From a bacterium (GTDB taxonomy: Bacteria; Electryoneota; Electryoneia; Electryoneales; Electryoneaceae): a stretch of DNA of 64,000 nucleotides. The stretch spans positions 62,001 through 126,000 of the forward strand of contig JAHLLH010000003.1 of the NCBI GenBank assembly GCA_020444265.1, in the 5' to 3' direction. A program made the translations under genes and the position numbers. Numbering within the stretch: the first letter of the stretch is position 1; the number at the start of each line of letters is the position of its first letter. The notes below the pieces were generated by a model. The model made no database searches. It saw nothing but the letters and a program-made list of their open reading frames with translations, and was not told the DNA's origin. Shown here in pieces: positions 1 through 8,165 of this stretch.

Positions 1-241
1 CGTAAACACCATCTCCCGTGATGTTTGTTACATTCCCTGCTGTGAAAGAGTATGATACTCCTGTAGCATCAATTTTTGCGTGAAGTACTTCGTCATCCTG
101 AGCCAGGGCGGCAGCGATCGGGTACAGCGCAGTATTGCTTTGTGGATCAGGCTGAAGCTCCGAGTAGTGTTGCCAGGCAAAACAGGGTGCACTAATCATT
201 AGTACGATCAGTGCTGCGAGTAACAACCAAATGTTTTTTTT
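1..241 (-). CDS. Secreted protein of unknown function, C-terminus cut by window edge
   Basis: The minus strand is open from 241 to the window edge. Its translation looks like a signal peptide: a Lys/Asn start, a long hydrophobic run (WLLLAALIVLMI) and a cleavage-like CFA, then a polar mature part (HYSELQPDPQSNTALYP). The product is probably exported. No domain can be recognised in the 75 or so visible residues. The odd point is the start. The Lys codons fall in a run of ten A (plus strand 234-243), an in-frame TAA lies just upstream, and no ATG, GTG or TTG sits at a sensible distance from the AGGAG-like site. A change in the length of the A run, or an assembly error there, would explain this. 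Confidence 0.5.
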
Positions 242-244
242 TTA

Positions 245-626
245 TCTTACTACTCTCCTGAACTAGTATTGCATATATGAAATACTCGGAGTGGATGTCT
301 ATTCACACAATCCACCCCGTACTGCATGATATACGTATGATTGTTTTTACATAATACAGATGAAGGTTCGTGTACAGTTAGCAGATATGATTTGTTTGTG
401 AAATTGTGAACTCCAGGAGGGTCTGGTCAGTGGACTTGCAGGTATAAGCCTTTTGAAAACCATGTCGAATTTTGTGCAGACACAAACGGAGCGAAGGTGA
501 GGATGAGTCGTTGCTCCATCCCCCCTTCACTCCGTACGTTCCCTGATCTGGTAAACGACTGTAAACATGTGTCCGGACGGTGGAAACCGTGGACCGGACT
601 GACGAGTTGAATAGGGAGAGTAGAAC
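245..626. other. Non-coding gap before yajC
   Basis: About 380 bases separate the divergent secreted-protein gene and yajC. I see no convincing gene on either strand; the minus-strand reading frame at 378-848 runs antisense into yajC and looks like a shadow. The left part is AT-rich and should hold the promoter of the minus-strand gene. The right part should hold the promoter and leader of the yajC operon, including the hairpin at 571-599. Confidence 0.5.
571..599 (+). promoter_or_regulatory. Stem-loop in the yajC leader
   Basis: The two arms GTCCGGACGGT and ACCGT...CCGGAC pair around a GGAA loop, with a small bulge on the right side. It ends 28 bases before the yajC ATG and is not followed by a T tract, so it is more likely a leader structure than a terminator. 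Its role is unknown. Confidence 0.4.
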
Positions 627-959
627 ATGGTGCCGATGAGCTTCATTCTGATGATGGCGTCCAACCCGGAGGCGGCTCCGCAGGGCGGCGCGGCGGGCGG
701 GATCCTCGGTTTCTTGCCGTTCCTGCTGATTTTCGCGGTCCTCTATTTCCTGATGATCCGTCCCCAGGCCAAGCGTCAGAAAGAGCAGCAGAACATGCTG
801 AAGGAGCTGAACCAGGGCGACGATATTGTCACCATCGGCGGCATGCACGGCACCATCGCCGGCATCCGTGAGCAGGATAACACCCTGATTGTCAAGGTCG
901 CCGACAACACGAAGATCATTATCGACCGCAGCGCGGTCGGGCGCAAGGTGACCGCCTGA
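627..959 (+). CDS. yajC: Preprotein translocase accessory subunit YajC
   Basis: Small inner-membrane protein that accompanies SecDF in the Sec translocon. The 110-residue product has one hydrophobic helix at about residues 26-45 (ILGFLPFLLIFAVLYFLMI), followed at once by the family signature RPQAKRQKE and a small domain with GDDIVTIGGMHGTI, all typical of YajC. Length is normal. The ATG at 627 follows a GGGAG ribosome site. It is the first gene of a co-directional run yajC-def-fmt-rsmB-PASTA protein-rpe with short gaps or 4-base overlaps, so it is probably transcribed with them. Confidence 0.95.
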   Translation: MVPMSFILMMASNPEAAPQGGAAGGILGFLPFLLIFAVLYFLMIRPQAKRQKEQQNMLKELNQGDDIVTIGGMHGTIAGIREQDNTLIVKVADNTKIIIDRSAVGRKVTA

Positions 960-984
960 CCCGCCGTTTCAGGAGTAAAGCGTA

Positions 985-1503
985 GTGGCAGAGATGAAGA
1001 TACGCATCTACGGTGATCCGGTTCTGCGTGAACCCGCCGAAGATGTTACCGAATTTGGCAGCAAGCTCGAGGACCTGGCCGGGCAAATGGTCCAGGCGAT
1101 GATCGAGGCGGATGGTATCGGCCTGGCCGCCCCACAGGTTGGGCTATCGCTCCGCTTTCTTGTGGTCGGTCTTCCGACCGGCGAGGATGCGACCCGCCGT
1201 CGTGTGTTCGCGATGGCGAACCCGGAGATCATCGACGAGGGCGACGAGATGATCATCATGGAAGAGGGCTGTCTCTCGATCCCCGGGATCAGTGAAGAAG
1301 TGGAACGTCCCGAAAAAATCACCATCCGCTTTCAGAACCTGAAAGGTGAGACGGTGGAGATGGAGGCGAACGATATCCTCGCACGTGTGGTTCAGCACGA
1401 AATGGACCACCTCGATGGTGTCCTCTTCACCGACCGCATCAGCCCGTTGAAAAAGACCATGCTGCGAGGACGATTGAAACGTCTTGCGCAGGATGGCGCT
1501 TGA
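985..1503 (+). CDS. def: Peptide deformylase
   Basis: Removes the formyl group from the N-terminal methionine of new proteins in the cytoplasm. All three family motifs are present: GIGLAAPQVG, EGCLSIPG (metal-ligand Cys) and HEMDHLDG (the HExxH metal site). At 172 residues it is of ordinary length. Translation starts at GTG 985, behind an AGGAG site. It stands 25 bases after yajC and 15 before fmt. The def-fmt pairing is widespread and logical, because Fmt adds the formyl group that Def later removes. Confidence 0.97.
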   Translation: MAEMKIRIYGDPVLREPAEDVTEFGSKLEDLAGQMVQAMIEADGIGLAAPQVGLSLRFLVVGLPTGEDATRRRVFAMANPEIIDEGDEMIIMEEGCLSIPGISEEVERPEKITIRFQNLKGETVEMEANDILARVVQHEMDHLDGVLFTDRISPLKKTMLRGRLKRLAQDGA

Positions 1504-1518
1504 TAAAAGGCAACACCT

Positions 1519-2448
1519 ATGCGACTCGCATTCTTCGGTACTGCCGGGTTTGCCTTGCCGATTTTAGACCGTCTCCTCGCAAGCGACCATGAGGTCGTGG
1601 GAGTGGTTACCGGCCCGGACAAACCTGTTGGCCGGGGCCGAAAGTTGACCCCTACTGTTATAAAGCAGCGAGCCCTCGACGAGGGCTTGCCTGTTTTGAC
1701 CCCGGAACGTCTCAAAGACCAGGATTTCCTCGACGACTATGCCGAGTGGGAACCGGAGGTGGCAGTTGTTGTCGCTTTCCGTATCCTGCCGCGCGAAGTT
1801 TTCGATTTGCCCCGCCATGGCACTTTGAATGTTCACCCCAGCCTGCTGCCCAAGTATCGCGGCCCCGCGCCATTGAACTGGGCGATCATCAAGGGGGAAC
1901 GCGAGACAGGTGTCAGCATCATCCGCATCAGCGAAAAGGTGGATGGTGGCGGAGTGGTGTTACAAGACCGTTTCCCGCTCGACCCGACCATCACCGCCGG
2001 AGAGTTGAGCGAGAAAGCATCTAAGCTTGGGGCAGACCTCATTGTTGAGGCGCTCGAAGGTTTGGAAGAGAGTCGTCTTAAGCCCATTCCACAGGACGAG
2101 GCGATGGTGACCAAGGCGCCGAAACTGAGCCGCGACGATGGAAAGATCGATTGGACCCAGTCGGCGCACGACATTCACAATCTCGTACGCGGGCTGCATC
2201 CATGGCCCGGGGCCTTTACGACGTTGCGTGGTAAAACCATCAAGCTCTTCGACTCGCATGTGATCAACGAGTGGTCGAAGGGACGGCCCGGGCAGGTGAT
2301 CAAAGTGGACGAGGAAGGGCTGTACGTGGTCACCGGCGACGGCATCATTGTCTTCCGTGAGTTGCAGCTCGAAGGCAAGAGACAAATGGGGGCGCATGAT
2401 CTGGCCCGAGGGCTGGATCAGTTGAAACGTGGGCGATTGGGGGATTGA
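1519..2448 (+). CDS. fmt: Methionyl-tRNA formyltransferase
   Basis: Transfers a formyl group from 10-formyltetrahydrofolate to initiator Met-tRNA. The 309-residue protein begins with the Rossmann-type strand and loop MRLAFFGTAGFALPIL and carries the folate-binding/catalytic signature HPSLLPKYRGPAPLNWAI with its Asn-His-Asp set, then a C-terminal OB-fold-like part (GRPGQVIKVDEEGLYVVTGDG). Length is normal. Its last four bases overlap the rsmB start (ATGA), which points to translational coupling. Confidence 0.97.
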   Translation: MRLAFFGTAGFALPILDRLLASDHEVVGVVTGPDKPVGRGRKLTPTVIKQRALDEGLPVLTPERLKDQDFLDDYAEWEPEVAVVVAFRILPREVFDLPRHGTLNVHPSLLPKYRGPAPLNWAIIKGERETGVSIIRISEKVDGGGVVLQDRFPLDPTITAGELSEKASKLGADLIVEALEGLEESRLKPIPQDEAMVTKAPKLSRDDGKIDWTQSAHDIHNLVRGLHPWPGAFTTLRGKTIKLFDSHVINEWSKGRPGQVIKVDEEGLYVVTGDGIIVFRELQLEGKRQMGAHDLARGLDQLKRGRLGD

Positions 2449-3770
2449 TGGGGGACAAGGTTCACAACCCACGGCGTATCGCGGCGCAAATCATCGCCGA
2501 ATGGTCGAAGGGCAACCGGAAGATCGACGAGATCCGTGACAAGCAGCTCGGCAGCGATGAGGGCTGGGATGAGCGGGACCGTGGCCTGGTCACTGAAATC
2601 GCCTATGGGGTCGTTCGTCAGGCCGCCTCGATTGATCTCGAACTTGAAGGCCTCGTCACCTCCGGTCTTTCCAAGATGCAGCTTCCGCTCGCCGCGATTC
2701 TGCGTGTCGGTTTGTACCAGATCCGTTACCTAGACCGTGTCCCTTCGCATGCCGCCGTCTCCGAAGCAGTGGACCACGCCAAAGCACTCTTTGGCGACAA
2801 GGCGGGCGGGCTGGTCAATGCGGTGCTTCGTCGTGCCGCGGCGGACAGCGGGCGGCGTCCTGTCGATGCTTTCTATGTTCCTGCATCGCCACTCGGTTTG
2901 TGGCGACGGAAATGGCTTGAGCAATGGGGCGAGGAGAAGACGGATGAGCTGATCCGTGCCTTCGAGACCATCCCGCCGATTGGTTTGCGACGTAACCTGT
3001 TGAAGAGTGAATCGGACGAAGCGTGGCTCGAGCTGCTGAAGCAGGAAGGGGTGGAAGCAACCCCGTTTGAAGGATGGCCGGGCTTTGCCTATGCGCGTGG
3101 CATTAAGCCGGGGAACCTGCCCTCGTTTGAGGCGGGCATTACGACCGTACAGGATCCAGCGACTGGCATTTCGGTCCGTGCGCTTGATCCCCAACCGGGC
3201 GAGTCGATCCTCGATCTCTGCGGCGCACCCGGCGGCAAGGCTGCGCATATCTGGGAACGTATGCAGGGCAAAGGCAGCTTGCTGACTGTCGATAAAAACA
3301 TGAAGCGGAACAAACTGAGCCGTGAGGGGTTGAAACGGCTTGGGCATGAGTCCGTTGAAGTGCGGACGGAAGATGTAATCCACTGCACGGAAGGTCAGTA
3401 TGACCGTGTGTTGATCGACGTTCCCTGTTCGGGGACCGGTGTGGCGCACCGTCGGGCCGATTTGCTGATCAACCGTCACCCCTTGCAGGTGGATAAGCTT
3501 GCACGAATGCAGCGAATGTTGTTGGCGCACGCTTCCAAGCTGGTGAAGCCTGGTGGTATCCTGGTCTACAGCACGTGCAGTCTCGAACCTCAGGAGAACA
3601 TGAATCAGGCTCGGGGCTTCGACAAGAAATACGGCGATCAGTTTGTCCGGGACGAGTTGCCGTCCGACATTCCCGATGCATGGCGAGGTGAAACTGGAGA
3701 AGCCTCTACCTGGCCTCCCGATCATAAGGTGGATGGTGCGTACGTGGTGCGTTGGAGACGAGTTGCATGA
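2445..3770 (+). CDS. rsmB: 16S rRNA m5C967 methyltransferase (RsmB/Sun)
   Basis: Methylates a cytosine of 16S rRNA using S-adenosylmethionine. The first 140 or so residues form a NusB-like RNA-binding domain (RDRGLVTEIAYGVVRQ, AILRVGLYQIRYLDRVP, AAVSEAVDHAK). The second half is the methyltransferase: the SAM loop DLCGAPGGKAAH, the catalytic DVPCSGTGV and the second cysteine YSTCSLEPQEN. Length (441) fits RsmB. It overlaps fmt by 4 bases upstream and the PASTA gene by 4 bases downstream. The fmt-rsmB order is common in bacteria. Confidence 0.95.
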   Translation: MMGDKVHNPRRIAAQIIAEWSKGNRKIDEIRDKQLGSDEGWDERDRGLVTEIAYGVVRQAASIDLELEGLVTSGLSKMQLPLAAILRVGLYQIRYLDRVPSHAAVSEAVDHAKALFGDKAGGLVNAVLRRAAADSGRRPVDAFYVPASPLGLWRRKWLEQWGEEKTDELIRAFETIPPIGLRRNLLKSESDEAWLELLKQEGVEATPFEGWPGFAYARGIKPGNLPSFEAGITTVQDPATGISVRALDPQPGESILDLCGAPGGKAAHIWERMQGKGSLLTVDKNMKRNKLSREGLKRLGHESVEVRTEDVIHCTEGQYDRVLIDVPCSGTGVAHRRADLLINRHPLQVDKLARMQRMLLAHASKLVKPGGILVYSTCSLEPQENMNQARGFDKKYGDQFVRDELPSDIPDAWRGETGEASTWPPDHKVDGAYVVRWRRVA

Positions 3771-4507
3771 ACAACAGCAGTGACACCATGATGAGTTGGC
3801 TCGGCAGGATCGCGGTAATGCTCGGCATCTGGGCCGCGGCAGCCTTGCTCATCAATTTTGTCGTCATGCCACTCTACACTCGTCAGGGGAATGAAATCCG
3901 TGTGCCCGATGTCCGTGGCCAGACCATCAGCGAAGCGCGTCAGCAGTATGGACGGCGTGGGTTCCGTTTGGTAGTTGACGATGAACGTTTCGAGGCGGTC
4001 ACACCGCCGGGAGTAATCCTCGACCAGTTCCCCGCACCGGGCGGCTGGACGAAACGAGGTCGTCGCATCCACCTTGCCGTCTCCGCCGGACCCCCCACCG
4101 CCGAAGTACCGGATGTCGTTGGCGAACCGAAAGATGATGCTATTTTCAAAGTGCAGGCGAACGGTCTGAAGGTGGATACGGTGGGCTATGCCTTCAGCGA
4201 TAGCCTCTTTGAGGGGTTGGTTCTTGATCAAAGGCCACTTTCGGGAGCGATTGTTGACAAGCATACGTTGGTCCAACTTGTTGTAAGCCTTGGACGTGCA
4301 CCATCAGAGGTCGTGGTCCCGAATGTTGTAGGACTGCCTGATCAGCAGGCACGATATCTTGTCCTCAAGGCAGGGCTGAATGTGGGCGACGTGCAGTATG
4401 ACAGCTATGTAAAACGACGGAACGGTGTAGTGGTCATCCAGTCCCCCTTCGCAGGAACAAAGGCCACACGCGAGGACAGTGTAAACCTTGTCGTAAATAG
4501 ACGTTAG
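3767..4507 (+). CDS. Membrane-anchored PASTA-domain protein
   Basis: The 246-residue product has a short cytoplasmic N-terminus, one transmembrane helix at about residues 12-32 (IAVMLGIWAAAALLINFVVMP) and three successive PASTA repeats outside (VPDVRGQTISEA, VPDVVGEPKDDA, VPNVVGLPDQQA). PASTA repeats bind muropeptides or peptidoglycan in Ser/Thr kinases and class-A PBPs. Here no kinase or transpeptidase domain is attached, so a sensor or scaffold role in cell-wall work is inferred. I chose ATG 3767, which overlaps the rsmB stop as ATGA, over an in-frame TTG at 3752. The position between rsmB and rpe mirrors the PASTA kinase position in some bacterial rRNA/translation clusters. Confidence 0.85.
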   Translation: MNNSSDTMMSWLGRIAVMLGIWAAAALLINFVVMPLYTRQGNEIRVPDVRGQTISEARQQYGRRGFRLVVDDERFEAVTPPGVILDQFPAPGGWTKRGRRIHLAVSAGPPTAEVPDVVGEPKDDAIFKVQANGLKVDTVGYAFSDSLFEGLVLDQRPLSGAIVDKHTLVQLVVSLGRAPSEVVVPNVVGLPDQQARYLVLKAGLNVGDVQYDSYVKRRNGVVVIQSPFAGTKATREDSVNLVVNRR

Positions 4508-4520
4508 CGAGGCGATCCCC

Positions 4521-5231
4521 ATGAGCACATCCAGCAACGATACTCCCCTGATTGCCGGCAAGGTCCGATTGCTTCCTTCGCTCCTCGCAGCTGATTTCAG
4601 CCAGCTTGGCGCACAGGCGAACCTCGCACTCGAAAGTGGTGCCCATGGGTTGCATGCGGATGTGATGGATGGTCGTTTTGTCCCGCCAATCACCTTCGGG
4701 GCCGACATCACCAAGGCGGTGGTGGATGCCACCAATGGGGCTCGTGTTGATGCCCACCTGATGATCGTCGAACCGGAACGTCAGATCGAAGCCTTCGCGA
4801 AAGCGGGTGTCAGGGGGATTACAGTCCATGCGGAAACCTGTCCGCACTTGCACAGGGTTTTAGGGCAGATTCGTGATGCCGGCCTCGAGGCGGGGGTCGC
4901 GATCAATCCCGGCACTCCGGTGACTGAAGTATTGCGTTACCTGGTCCCCTTGATTGACCGTGTGCTGGTGATGACCGTCAACCCCGGCTGGGGCGGCCAG
5001 AAATTCATCCAGGAAGGGCTGGATAAGGTGCACAAGGTGTCGCGCATTCTACACGCCTACGGGTCCGATGCCTGGATCCAGGTGGATGGTGGTGTGAGCC
5101 CAGCGAATGCCGCCGCCCTCGCCAAACATGGCGCCACCGAACTGGTCGCCGGATCGGCGGTTTACAAGGGCGATGTGAAAGCGAATATTGAGGCGATCAA
5201 GCAGGCAATTGAAACAGAATTGAGCGTGTAG
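4521..5231 (+). CDS. rpe: Ribulose-phosphate 3-epimerase
   Basis: Interconverts ribulose-5-phosphate and xylulose-5-phosphate in the pentose phosphate pathway; metal-dependent TIM barrel. Family signatures are all visible: LLPSLLAADFSQL, HADVMDGRFVPPITFG (metal-ligand His and catalytic Asp), DAHLMI, VNPGWGGQKFI and the second catalytic Asp in QVDGGV. At 236 residues the length is usual. It follows the PASTA gene after 13 bases and ends the operon, since a strong terminator begins nine bases past its stop. The split transketolase at 6241-8089 uses the same sugar phosphates. Confidence 0.96.
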   Translation: MSTSSNDTPLIAGKVRLLPSLLAADFSQLGAQANLALESGAHGLHADVMDGRFVPPITFGADITKAVVDATNGARVDAHLMIVEPERQIEAFAKAGVRGITVHAETCPHLHRVLGQIRDAGLEAGVAINPGTPVTEVLRYLVPLIDRVLVMTVNPGWGGQKFIQEGLDKVHKVSRILHAYGSDAWIQVDGGVSPANAAALAKHGATELVAGSAVYKGDVKANIEAIKQAIETELSV

Positions 5232-5239
5232 GAGGCTGG

Positions 5240-5264
5240 CCCGACACTTCAGTGTCGGGTTTCT
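5240..5264 (+). terminator. Rho-independent terminator after rpe
   Basis: The 8-bp perfect stem CCCGACAC / GTGTCGGG has a TTCA loop and is followed by TTTCTT. It ends the yajC-rpe operon. It also lies just past the end of the convergent DUF190 gene. Confidence 0.85.
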
Positions 5265-5287
5265 TCGGAGCAACGGTTCAGGACGCT

Positions 5288-5614
5288 CTATCCATCCTTC
5301 CTGAAGTATTTGATCTTCACCTTCTCCATCGTCACCAACCCCTCCGGGACAAGGGCATCGAGTTCGGGCAGGAAAGCATCGATTTGCTCAGACTCGTCGA
5401 CGATCTCGACAATCATCGGCATGTCCTCGGAGAGGCGAAGGATTTTGGCGGTGTGGACGCGTCCCAGGGCACCGTAGCCCATCACCCCGCGAAGTACGGT
5501 CGCCCCGGATAGCCCCAGTTCCTTCGCTCGATTGACAATCGCCTCGTAGACAGGTCTGCTGTCGACTCGGTCCCCTTCACCAACATAGATACGCAACATC
5601 GTCGCTTCTGTCAT
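5288..5614 (-). CDS. DUF190 protein, partner of the fluoride channel
   Basis: The 108-residue protein is of the DUF190 family: MLRIYVGEGDRV near the start, then YEAIVNRAKELGLSGATVLRG and GYGALGRVHTAKILRLSEDMPMIVE in PII-like order. DUF190 genes very often sit beside crcB/fluC, which supports a regulatory or accessory role in fluoride resistance; the biochemical role is not established. The ATG (5612-5614) overlaps the fluC stop as ATGA and has an AGG ribosome site 8 bases upstream. A longer reading frame to 5971 exists but only covers fluC in the wrong frame. Confidence 0.88.
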   Translation of the reverse strand: MTEATMLRIYVGEGDRVDSRPVYEAIVNRAKELGLSGATVLRGVMGYGALGRVHTAKILRLSEDMPMIVEIVDESEQIDAFLPELDALVPEGLVTMEKVKIKYFRKDG

Positions 5615-6012
5615 ACCAGCCTCCCAAGCATCAAGCCGAGAACCAGGGTTACGGCACTGATCACAAGCTGACCGCCGAGGTTTCCAGCGGCGGCGAGGTA
5701 TTGCCCGGCACGGACCAGTTCGACCGATTCGAACATGTAGGTCGAGAAGGTTGTGAAGGCGCCCATGAAACCAATCAGCAGCGCTGCTCGCATCCCGGTG
5801 GGGAAGTTGATGTGACGGTCCGCGATCATCCAGATCAGGCCAAAAAGGAAGCAGCCGAGGGCGTTGACGATAAACGTTCCCCACGGAAACCCTTCCCCGG
5901 CGATGCGTTGCACCAATCCGGCGAGGCCATACCTCGAAAGCGTCCCCACCGCCCCCGCAATCGCAATCCACAACAGTTTCGCACCCATCGTTCTCGTTCC
6001 CAAAGCGTCCAT
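5611..6012 (-). CDS. fluC: Fluoride ion channel FluC/CrcB
   Basis: Exports fluoride across the inner membrane as a small dual-topology dimer. The 133-residue product has four hydrophobic helices and the family motifs GAVGTLSRYGLA, FPWGTFIVNALGCFLFG (the conserved Asn-containing helix) and GFMGAFTTFSTYMFE (the TFST track and break). It is the first gene of a two-gene minus-strand operon with DUF190. The 60 bases upstream do not match the fluoride riboswitch as far as I can see, so the usual sensor of this gene seems absent here. Confidence 0.93.
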   Translation of the reverse strand: MDALGTRTMGAKLLWIAIAGAVGTLSRYGLAGLVQRIAGEGFPWGTFIVNALGCFLFGLIWMIADRHINFPTGMRAALLIGFMGAFTTFSTYMFESVELVRAGQYLAAAGNLGGQLVISAVTLVLGLMLGRLV

Positions 6013-6240
6013 TCAGCCTGACCCCGACAGCTTGATGTCAGGGCACCACCCTTTTCCCTGCATAAAACATAGTGATTGCAGCCTCAAATTCCTTCCCTGC
6101 CTATCCCTCCGGGACCATACCAGAGCAACACCCCGCCTCGGTTGCACGAGAACCGGGAGAGCCGCTACCTTTCCCCCTCGAATCCATGCGCGATGAGCAT
6201 ACGCGCATGATGATGAATGGCTTCCCCCGGGGGCACTGCA

Positions 6241-7139
6241 TGAGTGTGCATGAACGTTGGGTCGCGGGCCGTCTACGCTGGTCCGCCGATGCTCTGGAAC
6301 AGGTCGCACGAGATGTCCGGTGCGATATTCTCACCCTGCTCGCCAATGCGGGCAGCGGTCATACGGGCGGTTCACTGTCCGGCACAGATTATCTCACCGC
6401 CATTCTTTTCCATGAAGCGGCGATTGATCCCGGTCAGCCCAACTGGGCAGATCGTGATTTCTGGCATGTTTCCAATGCACATGTGAGCCCGTTGATTTAT
6501 AGTGTCATGGCGGAACGTGGCTACTTCCCCCTGCGTGACCTACTCGGCTTTCGCAGTTTCGAGGGGCATTTGCAAGGTCATCCCTCGGCCCATGATACAA
6601 TTGGCCTCGAGGTATCCGCCGGATCGCTGGGGCAAGGATTGAGTGTGGCCATCGGAGTGGCGTTGGCCGCCAAGATGGATGGGCACCCGCGCCGTTGCTA
6701 CCTCTGCATGGGCGATGGGGAACAGCAAGAAGGATCGGTTTGGGAAGCGGCGATGAGTGCCGCCCATTACAAGCTGGACAACCTGCTTGCGATCATCGAT
6801 GTCAACCGCATGCAAATCGATGGTCCCACGGACAAAATCCTCAACATCGAACCACTTGCCGACAAGTACCAAGCGTTCGGCTGGCATGTGATTAACATTG
6901 ATGGCCATGATATGAATACCATCCTGGCCGCGTTTGAAGAGGCACGGTCGGTGAAAGGCAAGCCGACGGTGATCCTCGCTCAGACCATCATGGGTAAGGG
7001 ATGGTCGGCGATCGAGGATGATTACACCTGGCATGGTCGGCCACCGACAAAGGAAGAAGCGGATGAAGCTCTTCTTGGGCTGGATGCCAACTATGGCGGC
7101 TGGTGGGCGCGTCTTGAAGCGAATGGGATGATGCCATGA
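6241..7139 (+). CDS. Transketolase, N-terminal (thiamine diphosphate) subunit
   Basis: First half of a split transketolase; transfers two-carbon units between sugar phosphates using thiamine diphosphate. The catalytic-pocket sequence is GSGHTGGSLSGTDYLTA, and the cofactor-binding stretch starts GDGEQQEGSVWEA and ends at IDVNRMQ (the GDG...N motif). I place the start at ATG 6241, which gives the usual short N-terminus before the ARDVRCDILTLL helix. An in-frame ATG at 6186 and a longer frame from 6072 are possible but add only low-complexity residues. It overlaps the C-terminal subunit gene by 4 bases. Confidence 0.92.
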
Positions 7140-8089
7140 GCGGACGAATCTTCGAACAGCGAACAACCCGTGAGGGATGGGGTCGAGGCCTGGTTGACCT
7201 TGGCCAGAAACACGATGATGTTGTGGTCCTCGTCAGCGACAACACCACCTCCACCCAGGTGCATTTCTTCGAGGAGATTTTCCCGGACCGTTTCTTCCAG
7301 ATGGGTATCTCCGAACAAAATATGGCCGGTGTAGCGGCAGGATTGTCACGGTTTGGCAAGGTCCCGTTTTACGTGACCTACAGCGCTTTCGGAGTTGGAC
7401 GTGCCCTCGACCAGTTGCGAGTCACCATCGGCTACACTCCCTGCAATGTGAAGGTGGGAGGGGGGCATTCAGGGATCTCGGTGGGGCCGGATGGCGCCAC
7501 GCACCAGATGCTGGAAGACATCGCGATCGTACGGGCGATTCCGAACTTCACTGTTTTGGTCCCCGCAGACTTCGATCAGACGAGAAAAGCGGTTGTCGCT
7601 GCCTATTCCATCGATGGACCTGTGTATATTCGCTTCGGTCGTGAAAACGTGCCGTGTGTAACCGGGCCAAACGATCCTTTCGAGGTCGGAAAGGCTCAGA
7701 TGATGGCTGATGGCAACGACTGCACCTGTATCGCGATGGGCCAGATGGTCAGCGAAGCACTGCTGGCGCACGATGCCCTTGCTGAAGAAGGCATCAGACT
7801 CCGTGTCCTGAACATGCACACGGTAAAGCCGTTGGACGAGGAAGCGATCCACAAAGCGGCACGTGAAACAGGTGCCATTGTCACGGCCGAGGAACACCAG
7901 CTTTATGGTGGTCTCGGAAGCGCGGTGGCCCAAGTGGTTGCGGCAAATTACCCGGTCCCAATGGATTATGTTGCCATTCAGGATCATTTTGGCGCATCAG
8001 GGCAGCCGGACGAGCTGCTGGATGCATTTGGTCTGCGGGCGGTTGACATTGTCATGAAGGTCAAATCGACCCTCGAACGAAAAGCGTAA
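7136..8089 (+). CDS. Transketolase, C-terminal (pyrimidine-binding) subunit
   Basis: Second half of the split transketolase (317 residues). The pyrimidine-binding domain carries the catalytic Glu in MGISEQNMAGVAAGLSRFGK, then YSAFGVGRALDQLR and GGGHSGISVGPDGATHQ. The C-terminal transketolase domain follows (GAIVTAEEHQLYGGLGSAVAQ). The start codon overlaps the stop of the N-terminal subunit as ATGA, so the two halves are probably made in equal amounts and act as a heterotetramer. Split transketolases of this kind are common outside proteobacteria. Confidence 0.93.
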   Translation: MSGRIFEQRTTREGWGRGLVDLGQKHDDVVVLVSDNTTSTQVHFFEEIFPDRFFQMGISEQNMAGVAAGLSRFGKVPFYVTYSAFGVGRALDQLRVTIGYTPCNVKVGGGHSGISVGPDGATHQMLEDIAIVRAIPNFTVLVPADFDQTRKAVVAAYSIDGPVYIRFGRENVPCVTGPNDPFEVGKAQMMADGNDCTCIAMGQMVSEALLAHDALAEEGIRLRVLNMHTVKPLDEEAIHKAARETGAIVTAEEHQLYGGLGSAVAQVVAANYPVPMDYVAIQDHFGASGQPDELLDAFGLRAVDIVMKVKSTLERKA

Positions 8090-8165
8090 GTAATCCGGCA
8101 GTAGCCGGTGATTGATAGGAATCTGTTCTGCCCGACAGGCAGGCGCGAACCAGGAGGAGCACGCC

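Noticed and set aside
378-848. 156-codon minus-strand frame near yajC
   Set aside because: It runs antisense through yajC, has biased residues and no family; a shadow.
2730-3725. 331-codon minus-strand frame in rsmB
   Set aside because: It is antisense to a clear RsmB gene and has no recognisable domain.
6013-6075. Fluoride riboswitch before fluC
   Set aside because: The upstream bases form a CCTGAC...GTCAGG repeat but lack the conserved pseudoknot and the expected UGAUG-type core, so I do not call it.
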